Of a stretch of 64,000 nt of DNA, positions 14,851 to 24,184 are shown one piece after another (the stretch's first letter is position 1; each line of letters begins with the position of its first letter). The notes beneath the pieces were generated by a model, which searched no databases, was not told the origin of the DNA, and saw only the letters and a list, made by a program, of their open reading frames with translations. Origin of the DNA: Hymenobacter sp. PAMC 26628 (GTDB lineage Bacteria; Bacteroidota; Bacteroidia; Cytophagales; Hymenobacteraceae); NCBI RefSeq assembly GCF_001562275.1, contig NZ_CP014304.1, positions 4,030,001-4,094,000 on the forward strand, given 5' to 3'. Both the position numbers and the translations under genes were made by a program.

Positions 14851-16143
14851 ATGGACTTATTACGATTCATCACCTGCGGCAGCGTCGACGACGGCAAGAG
14901 TACGCTCATTGGCCGGCTGCTGTATGACAGCGACTCGGTGTCGCTCGATGTGCTGGCCACGCTGGAGAAACGCCGCGCCACCAACGGCGCCGCCGTGGAC
15001 CTGGCCCTGCTGACCGACGGCCTGAAGGCCGAGCGCGAGCAGGGCATCACCATCGACGTGGCGCACAAGTACTTCACCACGCCGCGCCGCAAGTTCATCA
15101 TCACCGACGCGCCGGGCCACGTGCAGTACACCCGCAACATGGTGACCGGCGCCAGCAACGCCGACCTAGCCATCGTGCTCGTGGACGCCCGCCAGGGCGT
15201 GATTGAGCAGACGCGCCGGCACACGCTGCTGGCCGCGCTGCTGGGCATCCAGCACTTCGTGCTGGCCGTGAACAAGTTGGACCTGGTGGGTTACGACGAA
15301 GCGGTTTTCCAGCAGATTGTGGCCGACTACCAACTCATTGCCGCGCAGCTGAAGTTGGCCAACGTAACGGCCATTCCGCTGAGCGCCTTGCAGGGCGACA
15401 ACGTGGTAAAGCGCTCGAAGAATATTGCCTGGTACCAGGGGCCCAGCCTGCTGGAGCACCTCGAAAGCGTGCCCGCCACCACCGACGCCAACCCCAACGA
15501 GCCGCGCTTCCAGGTGCAGTACGTCATCCGGCCCCAGACCGAGGAGCTGCCCGATTACCGCGGCTACGCCGGTCGTATTCAGAGCGGTACGTACCGGGCC
15601 GGCGACCGAGTGCGAATCTGGCCGTCGGGCCTCGAAACAGTGATTGACGCCATCGAGGTGAACCAGCAGCCGGTAGCGGCCGCCGGGGCCCCGCAGGCCG
15701 TGGTGCTCCGCCTGCGCGACGACGTGGACGTGAGCCGCGGCGACACCATTGTGCCCGTGGGGGCCCACCCGGCCGTGGTGCGCGAGCTGGAAGCCACCCT
15801 GTGCTGGATGGACGAGCGGCCCCTGCGCGCCGGCCGCAAGCTGCTGGTGCAGCACCACGCCGCCGTAGTGAAGGCTTCAGTGACGACCATCCTCCAGAAA
15901 ACCGACATCGAAACCTTTGAAAGCCAAGGCACCGACGAGGCCAAGCTCAACGACATCGTGCGGGTGCGCATCAAAACCGCCCTGCCGCTGGTGGCCGACG
16001 AGTACCGCCAAAACCGCGTCACCGGGGCCTTCATTCTGGTAGATGAGCAGACCGGCGCCACCCTCGCCGCCGGCCTCATCGCCGCCACCGACCCCGAGTA
16101 CTTCACCCAGGAAGTACCGGCCGAAACGGCGTTTTCTATCTAG
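14851..16143 (+). CDS. cysN: sulfate adenylyltransferase subunit 1 (GTPase)
   Basis: 430 residues, CysN without a fused CysC kinase. EF-Tu-like GTPase motifs: G1 'GSVDDGKSTLIGRLL', G3 'DAPGHVQYTRNMVTGAS', G4 'VNKLDLVGYDE'. Beta-barrel domains follow ('RIQSGTYRAGDRVRIWPSG', 'ATLCWMDERPLRAGRKLLVQHH', 'NRVTGAFILVDEQTGATLAAG'). GTP hydrolysis drives APS formation by CysD. The ATG at 14851 starts MDLLRFITCGSVDDG; an in-frame upstream extension is encoded by the stutter repeat and should be ignored. Confidence 0.96.
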   Translation: MDLLRFITCGSVDDGKSTLIGRLLYDSDSVSLDVLATLEKRRATNGAAVDLALLTDGLKAEREQGITIDVAHKYFTTPRRKFIITDAPGHVQYTRNMVTGASNADLAIVLVDARQGVIEQTRRHTLLAALLGIQHFVLAVNKLDLVGYDEAVFQQIVADYQLIAAQLKLANVTAIPLSALQGDNVVKRSKNIAWYQGPSLLEHLESVPATTDANPNEPRFQVQYVIRPQTEELPDYRGYAGRIQSGTYRAGDRVRIWPSGLETVIDAIEVNQQPVAAAGAPQAVVLRLRDDVDVSRGDTIVPVGAHPAVVRELEATLCWMDERPLRAGRKLLVQHHAAVVKASVTTILQKTDIETFESQGTDEAKLNDIVRVRIKTALPLVADEYRQNRVTGAFILVDEQTGATLAAGLIAATDPEYFTQEVPAETAFSI

Positions 16144-16170
16144 ACGTCAGTCAGCAAAGTGGCCCCGCAC

Positions 16171-16276
16171 GGCCGTTATGCTCATCTGGCGTCCGCGCAG
16201 CCGAAGCATCTCTCCCGCAGCAGTAAATAATTAGTTGGGCAGTGGCGATGCTTCGGCTGCGCTCCGCATGACAGCC
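16171..16276. repeat. REP-like hairpin element, copy 1 (variant)
   Basis: Arms GGCCGTTATGCTCATCTGGC...GCAGCCGAAGCATC and GATGCTTCGGCTGCGCTCCGCATGACAGCC pair with interruptions around a loop with CAGTAAATAATTAG. Same core (GAAGCATC/GATGCTTC, CATGAC end) as the copies near 19.1, 52.7, 57.2 and 58.4 kb. The following 60 bases (16284-16343) carry a CAACTAACAACCAATAACTA stutter up to the SUMT start. Confidence 0.75.
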
Positions 16277-16343
16277 TTGCTTCCAGCGGCCAACAAGCGA
16301 CAACCACCCCCGACAACTAACAACCAATAACTAGCAACTAAAA

Positions 16344-17165
16344 ATGGCTACTTCCCCGCTTTTCGTGCCCCGCCTGACGGTAGTTGGGGCGGGCCCCGGC
16401 GACCCGGAACTCCTGACCCTGAAGGGTGCGCGGGTGCTGGCGGCGGCCGACGTGGTGCTGTACGACGCGCTGGCCAACGACGACCTGCTGGCGCACGCCC
16501 GGCCCGGCGCGCACCTGCTGTTTGTGGGCAAGCGCCGCGGGGCCATGGCCTACACCCAGCTCGGCATCAACGAACTGATTGTGCAGCAGGCGTTTCGGCA
16601 CGGCCACGTGGTGCGGCTGAAGGGCGGCGACCCGTTCATATTCGGGCGCGGGCGCGAGGAGATGCTGTATGCCGAGGCCCACGGCCTGGCCACCGAGTAC
16701 GTGCCGGGCATCAGCAGCGCGGTGGCGGCGGCGGGCAGCCTGGGCATCCCGGCCACCCACCGCGGCCTGAGCGAAGGCTTCCGGGTGCTGACGGCCACCA
16801 CCGCCGACGAGCAGTTGTCGGGGGCCCTGCTGGAGGCCGCCCAGAGCCCGCGCACCACCACCATTATCCTGATGGGCATGAGCCGGCTGGCGGAAATCGC
16901 GGCGCTGTTCAGCCGCTACGGCGGGGCCGACGTGCCAGCCGCCGTGGTGCAGAACGGCACCTTGCCCACCGCCCGCGCCGTGGCCGGCACCGTGGCCACC
17001 ATTGCCGAGCGCGCCCGCCGCGCCGGCCTGGGGGCCCCCGCCGTGATTGTGCTGGGCGAGGTGGTGCGGCTGGCCAAGCTGCCGGCCCAGGAGGCCGCGG
17101 CCGACACCGGCGCCGCGCTACCTGGCTTTTTGTACGAGCTGCTATCCTACGCCAAGGTGGCCTAA
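16344..17165 (+). CDS. cobA: uroporphyrinogen-III C-methyltransferase (SUMT)
   Basis: 273 residues. 'RLTVVGAGPGDPELLTLKGARVLAAADVVLYDALA' is the SAM-binding loop of the tetrapyrrole methylases, then 'VGKRRG', 'VVRLKGGDPFIFGRGREEM', 'VPGISSAVAAAGSLGIPATHRG' and 'ILMGMSRLAEI'. It adds two methyl groups to uroporphyrinogen III to give precorrin-2, the first step to siroheme, the cofactor of CysI two genes downstream. No fused dehydrogenase/ferrochelatase domain, so later siroheme steps need another protein; the fusion at 26547-27857 has only a degenerate-looking candidate. Confidence 0.93.
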   Translation: MATSPLFVPRLTVVGAGPGDPELLTLKGARVLAAADVVLYDALANDDLLAHARPGAHLLFVGKRRGAMAYTQLGINELIVQQAFRHGHVVRLKGGDPFIFGRGREEMLYAEAHGLATEYVPGISSAVAAAGSLGIPATHRGLSEGFRVLTATTADEQLSGALLEAAQSPRTTTIILMGMSRLAEIAALFSRYGGADVPAAVVQNGTLPTARAVAGTVATIAERARRAGLGAPAVIVLGEVVRLAKLPAQEAAADTGAALPGFLYELLSYAKVA

Positions 17166-17219
17166 GGGCCCCGGAGCCTACAATCTTGTGAAATATAACT
17201 CGCTGCTTTTCCTCGCCTG

Positions 17220-19055
17220 ATGCCCGTTCTACCTCTCCTTCCGCCTACGCTTGACGAAGCTGCGTTGCAGCAGCTCACGGCCGGCCTCACCCCGCAGCAG
17301 CTTGTCTGGCTGAGCGGCTACTTCTACGGCCAGGCCGCTGGTGCGGGGGCCCCCGGCGGCGCCGTAGCCGCGGCTGCGGCTGCACCGGCTATTGCCGGGG
17401 CCTCGGCGACGGCCGAAAAGCTAACCATCCTGTACGGCTCGCACACGGGCAACGGCAAGAAAATTGCGCAGCAAGCGGCCACCGCGGCCCAGCGCCGCGG
17501 CCTCGTGGCGGAAGTGCGCGACATGAACGACTACCCGCCCCGGCAGCTGGCGCAGGAGCAAAACCTGCTCGTTATCGTGAGCACCCACGGCGAGGGCGAG
17601 CCGCCCATCAGCGCCGAGGAATTGCACCAGTTTATTGGCGGCGCCCGGGCCCCTAAATTGCCCAAACTGAAGTACAGCGTGTTTGCCCTGGGCGACACGA
17701 GCTACCTGCACTTCTGCCAGACGGGCAAGGACTTTGACGAGCGCCTGGCCGCGCTGGGCGGCACCCGCCTGCTGGCCCGCGCCGAGGCCGACGTGGACTA
17801 CCACGCCGCCGCCGACCAGTGGGTGGAAGCCGTGCTGGACATGATAGCCGGGGCCCCAGCGGCCGCCGCGCCTGCTGCCGCCGTGGTCACCGCGGGGGCC
17901 CCGCGTGAAGCGGCTGTGATTGCCGAAATTGCGCCCGCCCACTACACCAATGCCACCCCCTGGCCGGCCAAGGTACTGGAGAGCATCCAGTTGAACGGCC
18001 GCGGCTCGGACAAGGAAACGTACCACATCGAGCTGGATTTGGCCGGTTCTAACCTGGCCTATGCCCCCGGCGACGCGCTGGCCGTGCGCCCCCTCAACCA
18101 CCACCCGCTGGTGGAAGAGGTGCTGCGCGCCGCCCGCCTGAGCGACTCGGCCCCCGTGCTGCTGGGCAGCGAAAGCCTGCCGTTGGCCGCCGCCCTGGCC
18201 AGCCGCCGCGAGCTGACCGTTCTGACGCGTGACGTACTGGAGCGCTACGCTGCCCTGGCCCCGCATGCCGAATTGCACGGCCTGCTGGCCGACACGGCCC
18301 GCCTCCAGCCCTACCTCTACGGCCGCGACGTGGCCGACTTACTCACCGATTTTCCCACCGACCAGCTCACGCCCCAGGCCCTGGCCGATACGCTGCGGCC
18401 GCTGCCCACCCGCGCCTACTCCATCGCCAGCAGCCTGCTGGCCCACCCCGACGAGGTGCACCTCACCGTGGGGGCCGTGCGCTACGAGGCCCACGGCCGG
18501 CGCAAGCACGGCGTGGCCTCGTCGTTTCTGGCCGACCGCGTGGCGGTGGGCGAAGAGGTGCGCGTGTTCGTGGAGCACAACGAGTACTTCAAGCTGCCGG
18601 CCAATGCCGGTACCGACATCATCATGGTGGGCGCGGGCACGGGCATCGCACCGTTCCGCGCCTTCGTGGAGGAGCGGGTGGAGCTGGGGGCCCCCGGTCG
18701 CAACTGGCTGCTGTTCGGCAACCCGCACTTTACCACCGACTTCCTCTACCAGGCCGAGTGGCAGCAGCACCTCAAGCGCGGCGGCCTCGCGCGGCTCGAC
18801 GTGGCCTTTTCGCGCGATCAGGCCGAGAAAGTGTACGTGCAAGACCGCCTGCTGGAGCGCAGCCGCGACGTGTTCGGCTGGCTCGAAAACGGGGCCCACT
18901 TCTACGTGTGCGGCGACAAAAACCGCCTCGGCCACGCCGTGCAAACGGCCCTGGCCCAAGTCGTGCAAAAAGAAGCCGGCATCTCCGCCGAGGAAGCCAC
19001 GGCCTACGTGAAGAACCTGCGCAAGCAGCGCCGCTACCTGGAGGACGTGTATTAG
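17220..19055 (+). CDS. cysJ: assimilatory sulfite reductase (NADPH) flavoprotein subunit
   Basis: 611 residues, typical CysJ length. Order: N-terminal flavodoxin domain (about 65-210) with FMN loop 'ILYGSHTGNGKKIAQQ' and 'VFALGDTSYLHFCQTGKDFD'; an Ala-rich linker; FAD-binding domain with 'RAYSIASSLLAHPDEVHLTVG' and 'GVASSFLADRV'; NADPH domain with 'IIMVGAGTGIAPFRAFVEER', 'NWLLFGNPHF', 'HFYVCGDKNRLGHAV' and C-terminal 'YLEDVY'. It passes electrons from NADPH through FAD and FMN to CysI. The N-terminal 'LTPQQLVWLSGYFYGQA' is the helper helix region of the family. Start at ATG 17220, 54 bases after cobA. Confidence 0.96.
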   Translation: MPVLPLLPPTLDEAALQQLTAGLTPQQLVWLSGYFYGQAAGAGAPGGAVAAAAAAPAIAGASATAEKLTILYGSHTGNGKKIAQQAATAAQRRGLVAEVRDMNDYPPRQLAQEQNLLVIVSTHGEGEPPISAEELHQFIGGARAPKLPKLKYSVFALGDTSYLHFCQTGKDFDERLAALGGTRLLARAEADVDYHAAADQWVEAVLDMIAGAPAAAAPAAAVVTAGAPREAAVIAEIAPAHYTNATPWPAKVLESIQLNGRGSDKETYHIELDLAGSNLAYAPGDALAVRPLNHHPLVEEVLRAARLSDSAPVLLGSESLPLAAALASRRELTVLTRDVLERYAALAPHAELHGLLADTARLQPYLYGRDVADLLTDFPTDQLTPQALADTLRPLPTRAYSIASSLLAHPDEVHLTVGAVRYEAHGRRKHGVASSFLADRVAVGEEVRVFVEHNEYFKLPANAGTDIIMVGAGTGIAPFRAFVEERVELGAPGRNWLLFGNPHFTTDFLYQAEWQQHLKRGGLARLDVAFSRDQAEKVYVQDRLLERSRDVFGWLENGAHFYVCGDKNRLGHAVQTALAQVVQKEAGISAEEATAYVKNLRKQRRYLEDVY

Positions 19056-19094
19056 GGCCCCGGGGGTGAACCAGTAGTTTACCCCAAGCAAAAA

Positions 19095-19190
19095 GGCCGT
19101 CATGCAGAGCGCAGCGAAGCATCTCTACTGCGCCACTAATCATGATTACTGCTGCGATAAAGATGCTTCGCTGCACTCTGCATGACGGCC
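19095..19190. repeat. REP-like hairpin element, copy 2
   Basis: GGCCGTCATGCAGAGCGCAG, CGAAGCATCT on the left and AGATGCTTCG, CTGCACTCTGCATGACGGCC on the right form a nearly perfect stem of about 32 bp around a ~33-base loop with CACTAATCATGATTACTG. It follows the cysJ stop. Confidence 0.85.
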
Positions 19191-19273
19191 TGGGGCCCCG
19201 TATGACGGTCTTCTTATCGCTGCGATTTCAATCTAAAAGTCATTCTGACTTACTCCTTAATACACGCTTAGTC

Positions 19274-19438
19274 ATGCCCATGCCCTCTTGTTGCTGTCGC
19301 CTTACCGGGTGCTGTCTGCGCCCACTCACCGGCTCGTTTTGGCCCGCTGCGGCGGGCCTTTCCCCGACTTCAACTGCTCCTTTCCGTGAAAGCTTACTAC
19401 CCTTCTTTTCTTCTATTTCTGATTCTGTTACTGGCTAG
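19274..19438 (+). CDS. possible cysteine-rich leader ORF before the TonB receptor
   Basis: In the 195-base gap between the REP-like element and the receptor start, a frame with ATG at 19274 (or 19280) reads 'MPMPSCCCRLTGCCLRP' and runs on to 19438, overlapping the receptor start. Five cysteines lie in the first 14 residues. A GC hairpin (GGCCCGCTGCGGCGGGCC with TTT) at 19343-19363 follows the cysteine run. The pattern resembles the frame at 12656-12859. Translation is unproven and the C-terminal part may not be meaningful. Confidence 0.35.
   Translation: MPMPSCCCRLTGCCLRPLTGSFWPAAAGLSPTSTAPFRESLLPFFSSISDSVTG
19343..19363 (+). terminator. hairpin between the Cys-rich frame and the TonB receptor
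   Basis: GGCCCGC/GCGGGCC stem, TGC loop region, then CTTTCCCC. The T tract is short, so termination would be weak; it could act as an attenuator stem. Confidence 0.35.
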
Positions 19439-22283
19439 CATCGGCGCCGCCTATGCACAAACCGAGTTGATTGCCATCAGCGGCGTGGTGCGCGAAAAGG
19501 GCACCCAGGAATTGCTGCCCGGCGTCAGCGTCAGCGTGAAGGGCGCCAGCGTGGGCACCCAAAGCGGGGCCGACGGCAAATTTGCCTTTAAGGCCAAGCT
19601 GCGCTACCCGTTCGTACTGGTTTTCAACGCCCTGGGGCACGATGCACAGGAGCTGCAGATTGCCAGCGGCAGCCAGCCCATATCCGTCTCGTTGGAGGCG
19701 CGCGACGTGCTCACGAGCGAAGTGGTGGTGTCGGCGTCGCGGGTCGAGGAAAGCCGGCTGAAGTCGCCGGTGGCCATCGAAAAATTGGACATCCGCGCCA
19801 TCAAGGAAACCCCGGCCCCCAGCTTCTACGACGCGCTGGAAAACGTGAAGGGCGTGCAGATGCTCACCAGCAGCCTCACCTTCAAAGTACCTAATACCCG
19901 GGGCTTCAACATCCCCAACAACTTCCGCTTCATGCAGCTCGTGGACGGCGTGGACATGCAGGCGGCCACCTTGGGCGTGCCGCTGGGCAACGCCATCGGG
20001 CCCACCGAATTGGACATTGCCAGCGTGGAGATTACGCCCGGCGCAGCCTCAGCCCTCTACGGCATGAACGCCATCAACGGCATGGCCAACCTCACCACCA
20101 AGAGCCCCTTCACCTACCAGGGCCTCAGCGTGTACCAGAAAATTGGGGTGAACCACGTCGACGGCATCGACCGCAACCTGAGCGCCCTGACGGAAACGGC
20201 CGTGCGCTACGCCCAGGCCCTGGGGCCCCGGTGGGCTTTCAAGGTGAACCTGGACTATTTGCGCGGCACCGACTGGCTCTCGAATACCCAAACCGACCAG
20301 AACCCGCAGGGCCTCTCGACCTCCAACCCCGGCTTTTCGGAGCTGTCGGGCGCCTTCAACCCGGCCGCTGATTTGTGGAACCGCTACGGCGACGACACCA
20401 ACTCGTCGCTGACCGTGACCATCCCCTACCAGGGCAAGAATCAGGCGTTTACGGTGACGCGCACGGGCTACTACGAGCGGGATTTGGTTAACCCAATTGT
20501 GCGCAACATCAAGGCCGACGCCAGCCTGCACTACAAGCTGACTGACAACCTGGAGCTGAGCTATGGCTACCGCTACGGCCTGATGGACGGCGTGTTCCAG
20601 CGCGGCAACAAGATCCAGCTGAACGGCGTGACGGTGCAAAACCACAAGCTGGAGCTGAAGGGCAGCGACTTCGTGGTGCGCGCTTACACGCTCATTGAGA
20701 ACACCGGCGACTCCTACAACCTCAACCCGCTGGCCCTGAACCTGGACCTGCAAAACGGCTCGAACGCCGTGTGGGGCGGCAAGTTCCGCACCGCGCTGCA
20801 AAGCCAGCTGGCCGCCGGCACTGCCCTGCCGCAAGCCATGGCCGCCGCCCGCACCGCCGCCGACGCCGGCCGCGCCGAGCCCGGCACCCCCGCCTTCGAC
20901 GCCCTCAAGAACCAGATTACCAGCATCAATAACTGGGACAGCGGCGTAAACGTGGCCGGGGCTCCCGTGCCCGGCGGCGCGGCCCTCACCCAGCACAGCC
21001 GCACCTACCACTCCGAGGGCCTCTGGAACCTGGGGCCCCGCGTCAAGTTCGTGGACCTGCTGGTGGGCGCCGACGCCCGCGTGTACCAAATCATTCCCGA
21101 CGGCAACAACTTCGTGGACTTCGGCCGGCCGCTGACCGAGCGCAGCCTGCCGGGCGGCAACTACGTGTACTACAAGAAGTTCGGGGCCTTTGCCCAGGCC
21201 AGCAAGCTGCTGCTCGCTGACAAGCTGAAGCTCACCGCCTCGCTGCGCGTGGACTACAACCCCGAGTTCACGGCCAAGGCCAACCCGCGCCTGGCGGCCG
21301 TGTACACCGTGGCCGAGAAGCACAACTTCCGCGCCTCGTACCAGAACGGCTGGCGGTTCCCGTCGCTGTTCGAGGCCCTCTCGTTTGTGAACAACGGCAA
21401 CGTGCGCCGCGTGGGCGGCCTGGCCCGCGTGAACGAGGGCCTGAACTACTTGCAGAATTCGTACACCCGCGCCAGCATCGACCAGTTCAACGCGGCCGTG
21501 AACGCATACGTGGCCGCCAACGCCGGCAGCACCGCCGCCCAGGCCGCCGTGCTGCCCCAGAACAGCGCCCTGCTGCAAGTGGGCAACTTGGCCACCGAGC
21601 AGCCCGAGCAAATCAACGCCTACGAGGTGGGCTACCGCAGCGTGCTGTTCGACAACAAGTTGGCCATCGACGCCGACGCCTACTTCAACGTGTACTCGGG
21701 CTTCCTGGGCCAGGTGGAAGTGAGCGTGCCCAAGGACGCCAACGGCAACCAGGTGGCCGTGGGCACCGACGCCGCCGCCGTGGCCGCCCTGCGCGCCAAC
21801 CGCGATGCCCGCCAAGACCGCTACCGCGTGTACACCAACTCGCGCCAGGACTACCACAGCTACGGCTCGACGCTGGGCCTGACCTACAACTTCTACCAGA
21901 AGTTCACCCTCGCCGGCAACGTCAACTACAACGCCCTCTCGGCCAACGACCAAACCGATGTGTTCGTCACCGGTTTCAACACCCCGAAGTGGGCCACCAA
22001 CCTCTCGTTCGGCAACCGCGAGATTGTGCGCAATTTCGGCTTCAACGTGAACTGGCGCTGGCAGCAATCGTTTTACTGGGAAAGCCCGCTGGCCAACGGC
22101 CAGGTGCCCGCCTACCAAACCATTGACGCCCAGGTGAACCTGCGCGTGCCCAACCTAAAGTCCACCGTCAAGCTCGGCGGCACCAACCTCTTCGACCAGC
22201 GCTACTACCAGTACGCCGCCGGGCCCACCATCGGGGCCCTGTACTACGTCAGCGTCGTGTTCGACGCCACAGTGCTGCACTGA
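19386..22283 (+). CDS. TonB-dependent outer-membrane receptor
   Basis: 965 residues. Signal peptide (SFLLFLILLLASIGAAYAQ); a carboxypeptidase-regulatory-like domain ('ISGVVREKGTQELLPGVSVSVKG...GADGKFAF') at 30-110; plug domain 'EVVVSASRVEESRLKSPVAIEKLDIRAIKE' and 'VEITPGAASALYGMNAINGMANLTTKSP'; then a long beta-barrel ending in 'GALYYVSVVFDATVLH', with an aromatic pattern suited to outer-membrane insertion. These receptors import substrates by TonB energy. Its place between cysJ and cysI suggests uptake of a sulfur source or of a cofactor, but the ligand cannot be read. The start is a GTG at 19386, chosen because it gives the signal peptide; no Shine-Dalgarno. Confidence 0.92.
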   Translation: MKAYYPSFLLFLILLLASIGAAYAQTELIAISGVVREKGTQELLPGVSVSVKGASVGTQSGADGKFAFKAKLRYPFVLVFNALGHDAQELQIASGSQPISVSLEARDVLTSEVVVSASRVEESRLKSPVAIEKLDIRAIKETPAPSFYDALENVKGVQMLTSSLTFKVPNTRGFNIPNNFRFMQLVDGVDMQAATLGVPLGNAIGPTELDIASVEITPGAASALYGMNAINGMANLTTKSPFTYQGLSVYQKIGVNHVDGIDRNLSALTETAVRYAQALGPRWAFKVNLDYLRGTDWLSNTQTDQNPQGLSTSNPGFSELSGAFNPAADLWNRYGDDTNSSLTVTIPYQGKNQAFTVTRTGYYERDLVNPIVRNIKADASLHYKLTDNLELSYGYRYGLMDGVFQRGNKIQLNGVTVQNHKLELKGSDFVVRAYTLIENTGDSYNLNPLALNLDLQNGSNAVWGGKFRTALQSQLAAGTALPQAMAAARTAADAGRAEPGTPAFDALKNQITSINNWDSGVNVAGAPVPGGAALTQHSRTYHSEGLWNLGPRVKFVDLLVGADARVYQIIPDGNNFVDFGRPLTERSLPGGNYVYYKKFGAFAQASKLLLADKLKLTASLRVDYNPEFTAKANPRLAAVYTVAEKHNFRASYQNGWRFPSLFEALSFVNNGNVRRVGGLARVNEGLNYLQNSYTRASIDQFNAAVNAYVAANAGSTAAQAAVLPQNSALLQVGNLATEQPEQINAYEVGYRSVLFDNKLAIDADAYFNVYSGFLGQVEVSVPKDANGNQVAVGTDAAAVAALRANRDARQDRYRVYTNSRQDYHSYGSTLGLTYNFYQKFTLAGNVNYNALSANDQTDVFVTGFNTPKWATNLSFGNREIVRNFGFNVNWRWQQSFYWESPLANGQVPAYQTIDAQVNLRVPNLKSTVKLGGTNLFDQRYYQYAAGPTIGALYYVSVVFDATVLH

Positions 22284-22392
22284 TAGGGAATTATGAATTA
22301 AAAATTATGAATTATGAATTGACTATCAGGCCTTTCATCAATTCCGTTTTTCAATTCATAATTCATAATTTTTAATTCATAATTAGAAGTCC
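22284..22392. repeat. stutter hairpin, ATTATGAATT family, before cysI
   Basis: Left arm 22287-22322 (GAATTATGAATTAAAAATTA, TGAATTATGAATTG) and right arm 22346-22387 (CAATTCATAATTCATAATTT, TTAATTCATAATTAG) are near-perfect complements. The hairpin fills the gap from the receptor stop to nearly the cysI start. Confidence 0.8.
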
Positions 22393-24105
22393 ATGTCCGA
22401 TACCACCCCTACCGCTCCCAAGCTTTCCGAAGTGGAGCACGTCAAAATTGCCAGCCGCTACCTGCGCGGCACGCTGGTGGAAAGCCTCGCCAACCGCCTC
22501 ACCGGGGCCCTAAATCCCGACGATACCCACCTCATCAAGTTCCACGGCTCGTACCAGCAGACCGACCGCGACCTCGAATCGGAGCGCAAGCGCCAAAAGC
22601 TGGAGCCGCTGTTCTCGTTCATGATCCGGGTGCGGGTGCCGGGCGGCGTGGCCTCGGCTGCGCAGTGGCAGCGCATGGACGCGCTGAGCGACGCCTACGG
22701 CAACGGCACCATGAAGCTGACGACGCGCCAAACCTTCCAGCTGCACGGCGTGCTGAAGCGCAACTTGCCAGCGGCTATTCAGGGCTTCAACGAAGTGCAG
22801 ATGGACAGCATTGCGGGCTGCGGCGACGTGAACCGCAACGTGATGTGCAACACCAACCCGCACGAGTCGGCGGTGCACGGCGCGGTGGTGGGCATTGCCC
22901 AGGCCATCAGCGCGCACCTCACGCCGCGCACCACGGCCTACCGCGAAATTTGGCTCGACGGCAGCATCCAGGAAACCACCGAGGCCGTGGACGACGAGCC
23001 CATCTACGGCCATACCTACCTGCCGCGCAAGTTCAAAATTGCCCTGGCCCTGCCGCCCTACAACGATTCCGACGTGTTTTCCAACGACATCGGCCTCATC
23101 GCCATTGAGGAGAACGGCGCGCTGCTGGGCTTCAACGTGGCCGTGGGCGGGGGCCTGGGCATGACGTTCGGCATGAACGAAACCTACCCGCGCCTGGCCG
23201 ACCTCATTGGTTTCGTGCCCACCGACCAGGTGCTGGACGTGTGCGAAAAAGTGGTGACCATCCAGCGCGACTGGGGCAACCGCGAAAACCGCAAGCTCTC
23301 TCGCCTCAAGTACACCATCGACCGCGTGGGCCTGCCCGCCTTTGTGGCCGAGCTGCACCAGCGCCTGGGCCACGAGCTGGCCCCGGCCCGCCCCTACCAG
23401 TTCCACAGCTCCAGCGACGCCTTCGGGTGGACGGGGGCCCCGGACGGGCCGTCGCACCTTGTACTCTTCATCGAAGGCGGCCGCATCCTCGACCGGCCGG
23501 GCTACCGGCTCAAGTCGGCACTGCGCGAAATCAGCAGCTTCCACACCGGCGACTTCCGCCTGACCGGCAACCAGAACCTGATTCTGGGCAACATTGCGCC
23601 CGGCCACCGTGCCCGCATCCAGGCCATTCTGGAGGAAAACGGCGCGGGGCCCCGGGCCGAGCAAATCACCAAGCTGCGCCGCGACGCCCTGGCCTGCGTG
23701 GCCCTGAATACCTGCTCGCAGGCCTTCGCCGAAGCCGAGCGCTACCTGCCCCAGCTGCTCGACAAGCTCGATGCCGTCATCCGGGCCCACGGCCTGGCCG
23801 AGGCCGGCATTTTGCTGCGCATGACGGGCTGCCCCAACGGCTGCGCCCGCCCCTACCTGGGCGAAATCGGGCTGGTGGGCAAAGCCCCCGGCCGCTACAA
23901 CCTGTACCTAGGGGCCAACCACGCCGGCGAACGCCTCAACAAGCTCTACCGCGAAATGCTGGACGAGGACGGCATCCTGCGCGAGCTGACGCCGCTGCTG
24001 GCCGCCTACGCCGCCGGCCGGGGCCCCGGCGAGGGCTTCGGCGACTTCGTGGTGCGCACCGGCGTGGTGAAGGCCACGGTAAAAGGACTGGACTTCCACG
24101 CCTAA
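22393..24105 (+). CDS. cysI: assimilatory sulfite reductase hemoprotein subunit
   Basis: 570 residues, normal CysI length. It reduces sulfite to sulfide with six electrons at a siroheme-[4Fe-4S] centre. Seen: 'LIKFHGSYQQTDRDLESERK', 'MKLTTRQTFQLHGVLKRNLP', 'GDVNRNVMCNTNP', 'VGGGLGMTFG', 'LTGNQNLILGNI', and the four cluster cysteines in 'ALNTCSQAFAEAERYLP' with 'LACVALNTC', and 'MTGCPNGCARPYLGEIGLVGK'. C terminus 'GEGFGDFVVRTGVV' is standard. Receives electrons from CysJ. Start ATG 22393 directly follows the AT-rich hairpin. Confidence 0.96.
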   Translation: MSDTTPTAPKLSEVEHVKIASRYLRGTLVESLANRLTGALNPDDTHLIKFHGSYQQTDRDLESERKRQKLEPLFSFMIRVRVPGGVASAAQWQRMDALSDAYGNGTMKLTTRQTFQLHGVLKRNLPAAIQGFNEVQMDSIAGCGDVNRNVMCNTNPHESAVHGAVVGIAQAISAHLTPRTTAYREIWLDGSIQETTEAVDDEPIYGHTYLPRKFKIALALPPYNDSDVFSNDIGLIAIEENGALLGFNVAVGGGLGMTFGMNETYPRLADLIGFVPTDQVLDVCEKVVTIQRDWGNRENRKLSRLKYTIDRVGLPAFVAELHQRLGHELAPARPYQFHSSSDAFGWTGAPDGPSHLVLFIEGGRILDRPGYRLKSALREISSFHTGDFRLTGNQNLILGNIAPGHRARIQAILEENGAGPRAEQITKLRRDALACVALNTCSQAFAEAERYLPQLLDKLDAVIRAHGLAEAGILLRMTGCPNGCARPYLGEIGLVGKAPGRYNLYLGANHAGERLNKLYREMLDEDGILRELTPLLAAYAAGRGPGEGFGDFVVRTGVVKATVKGLDFHA

Positions 24106-24184
24106 GTCCTATTTTACGGCCGATTATGGCCGCCACCCGGGCCCCGGGCGGCGGCTTGGTGCGTGCCTAACCCCCTGCTGCGGA

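Noticed and set aside
20049..22118. Minus-strand frame of 689 codons opposite the TonB receptor
   Set aside because: Same antisense artefact; the receptor signature on the plus strand is unambiguous.
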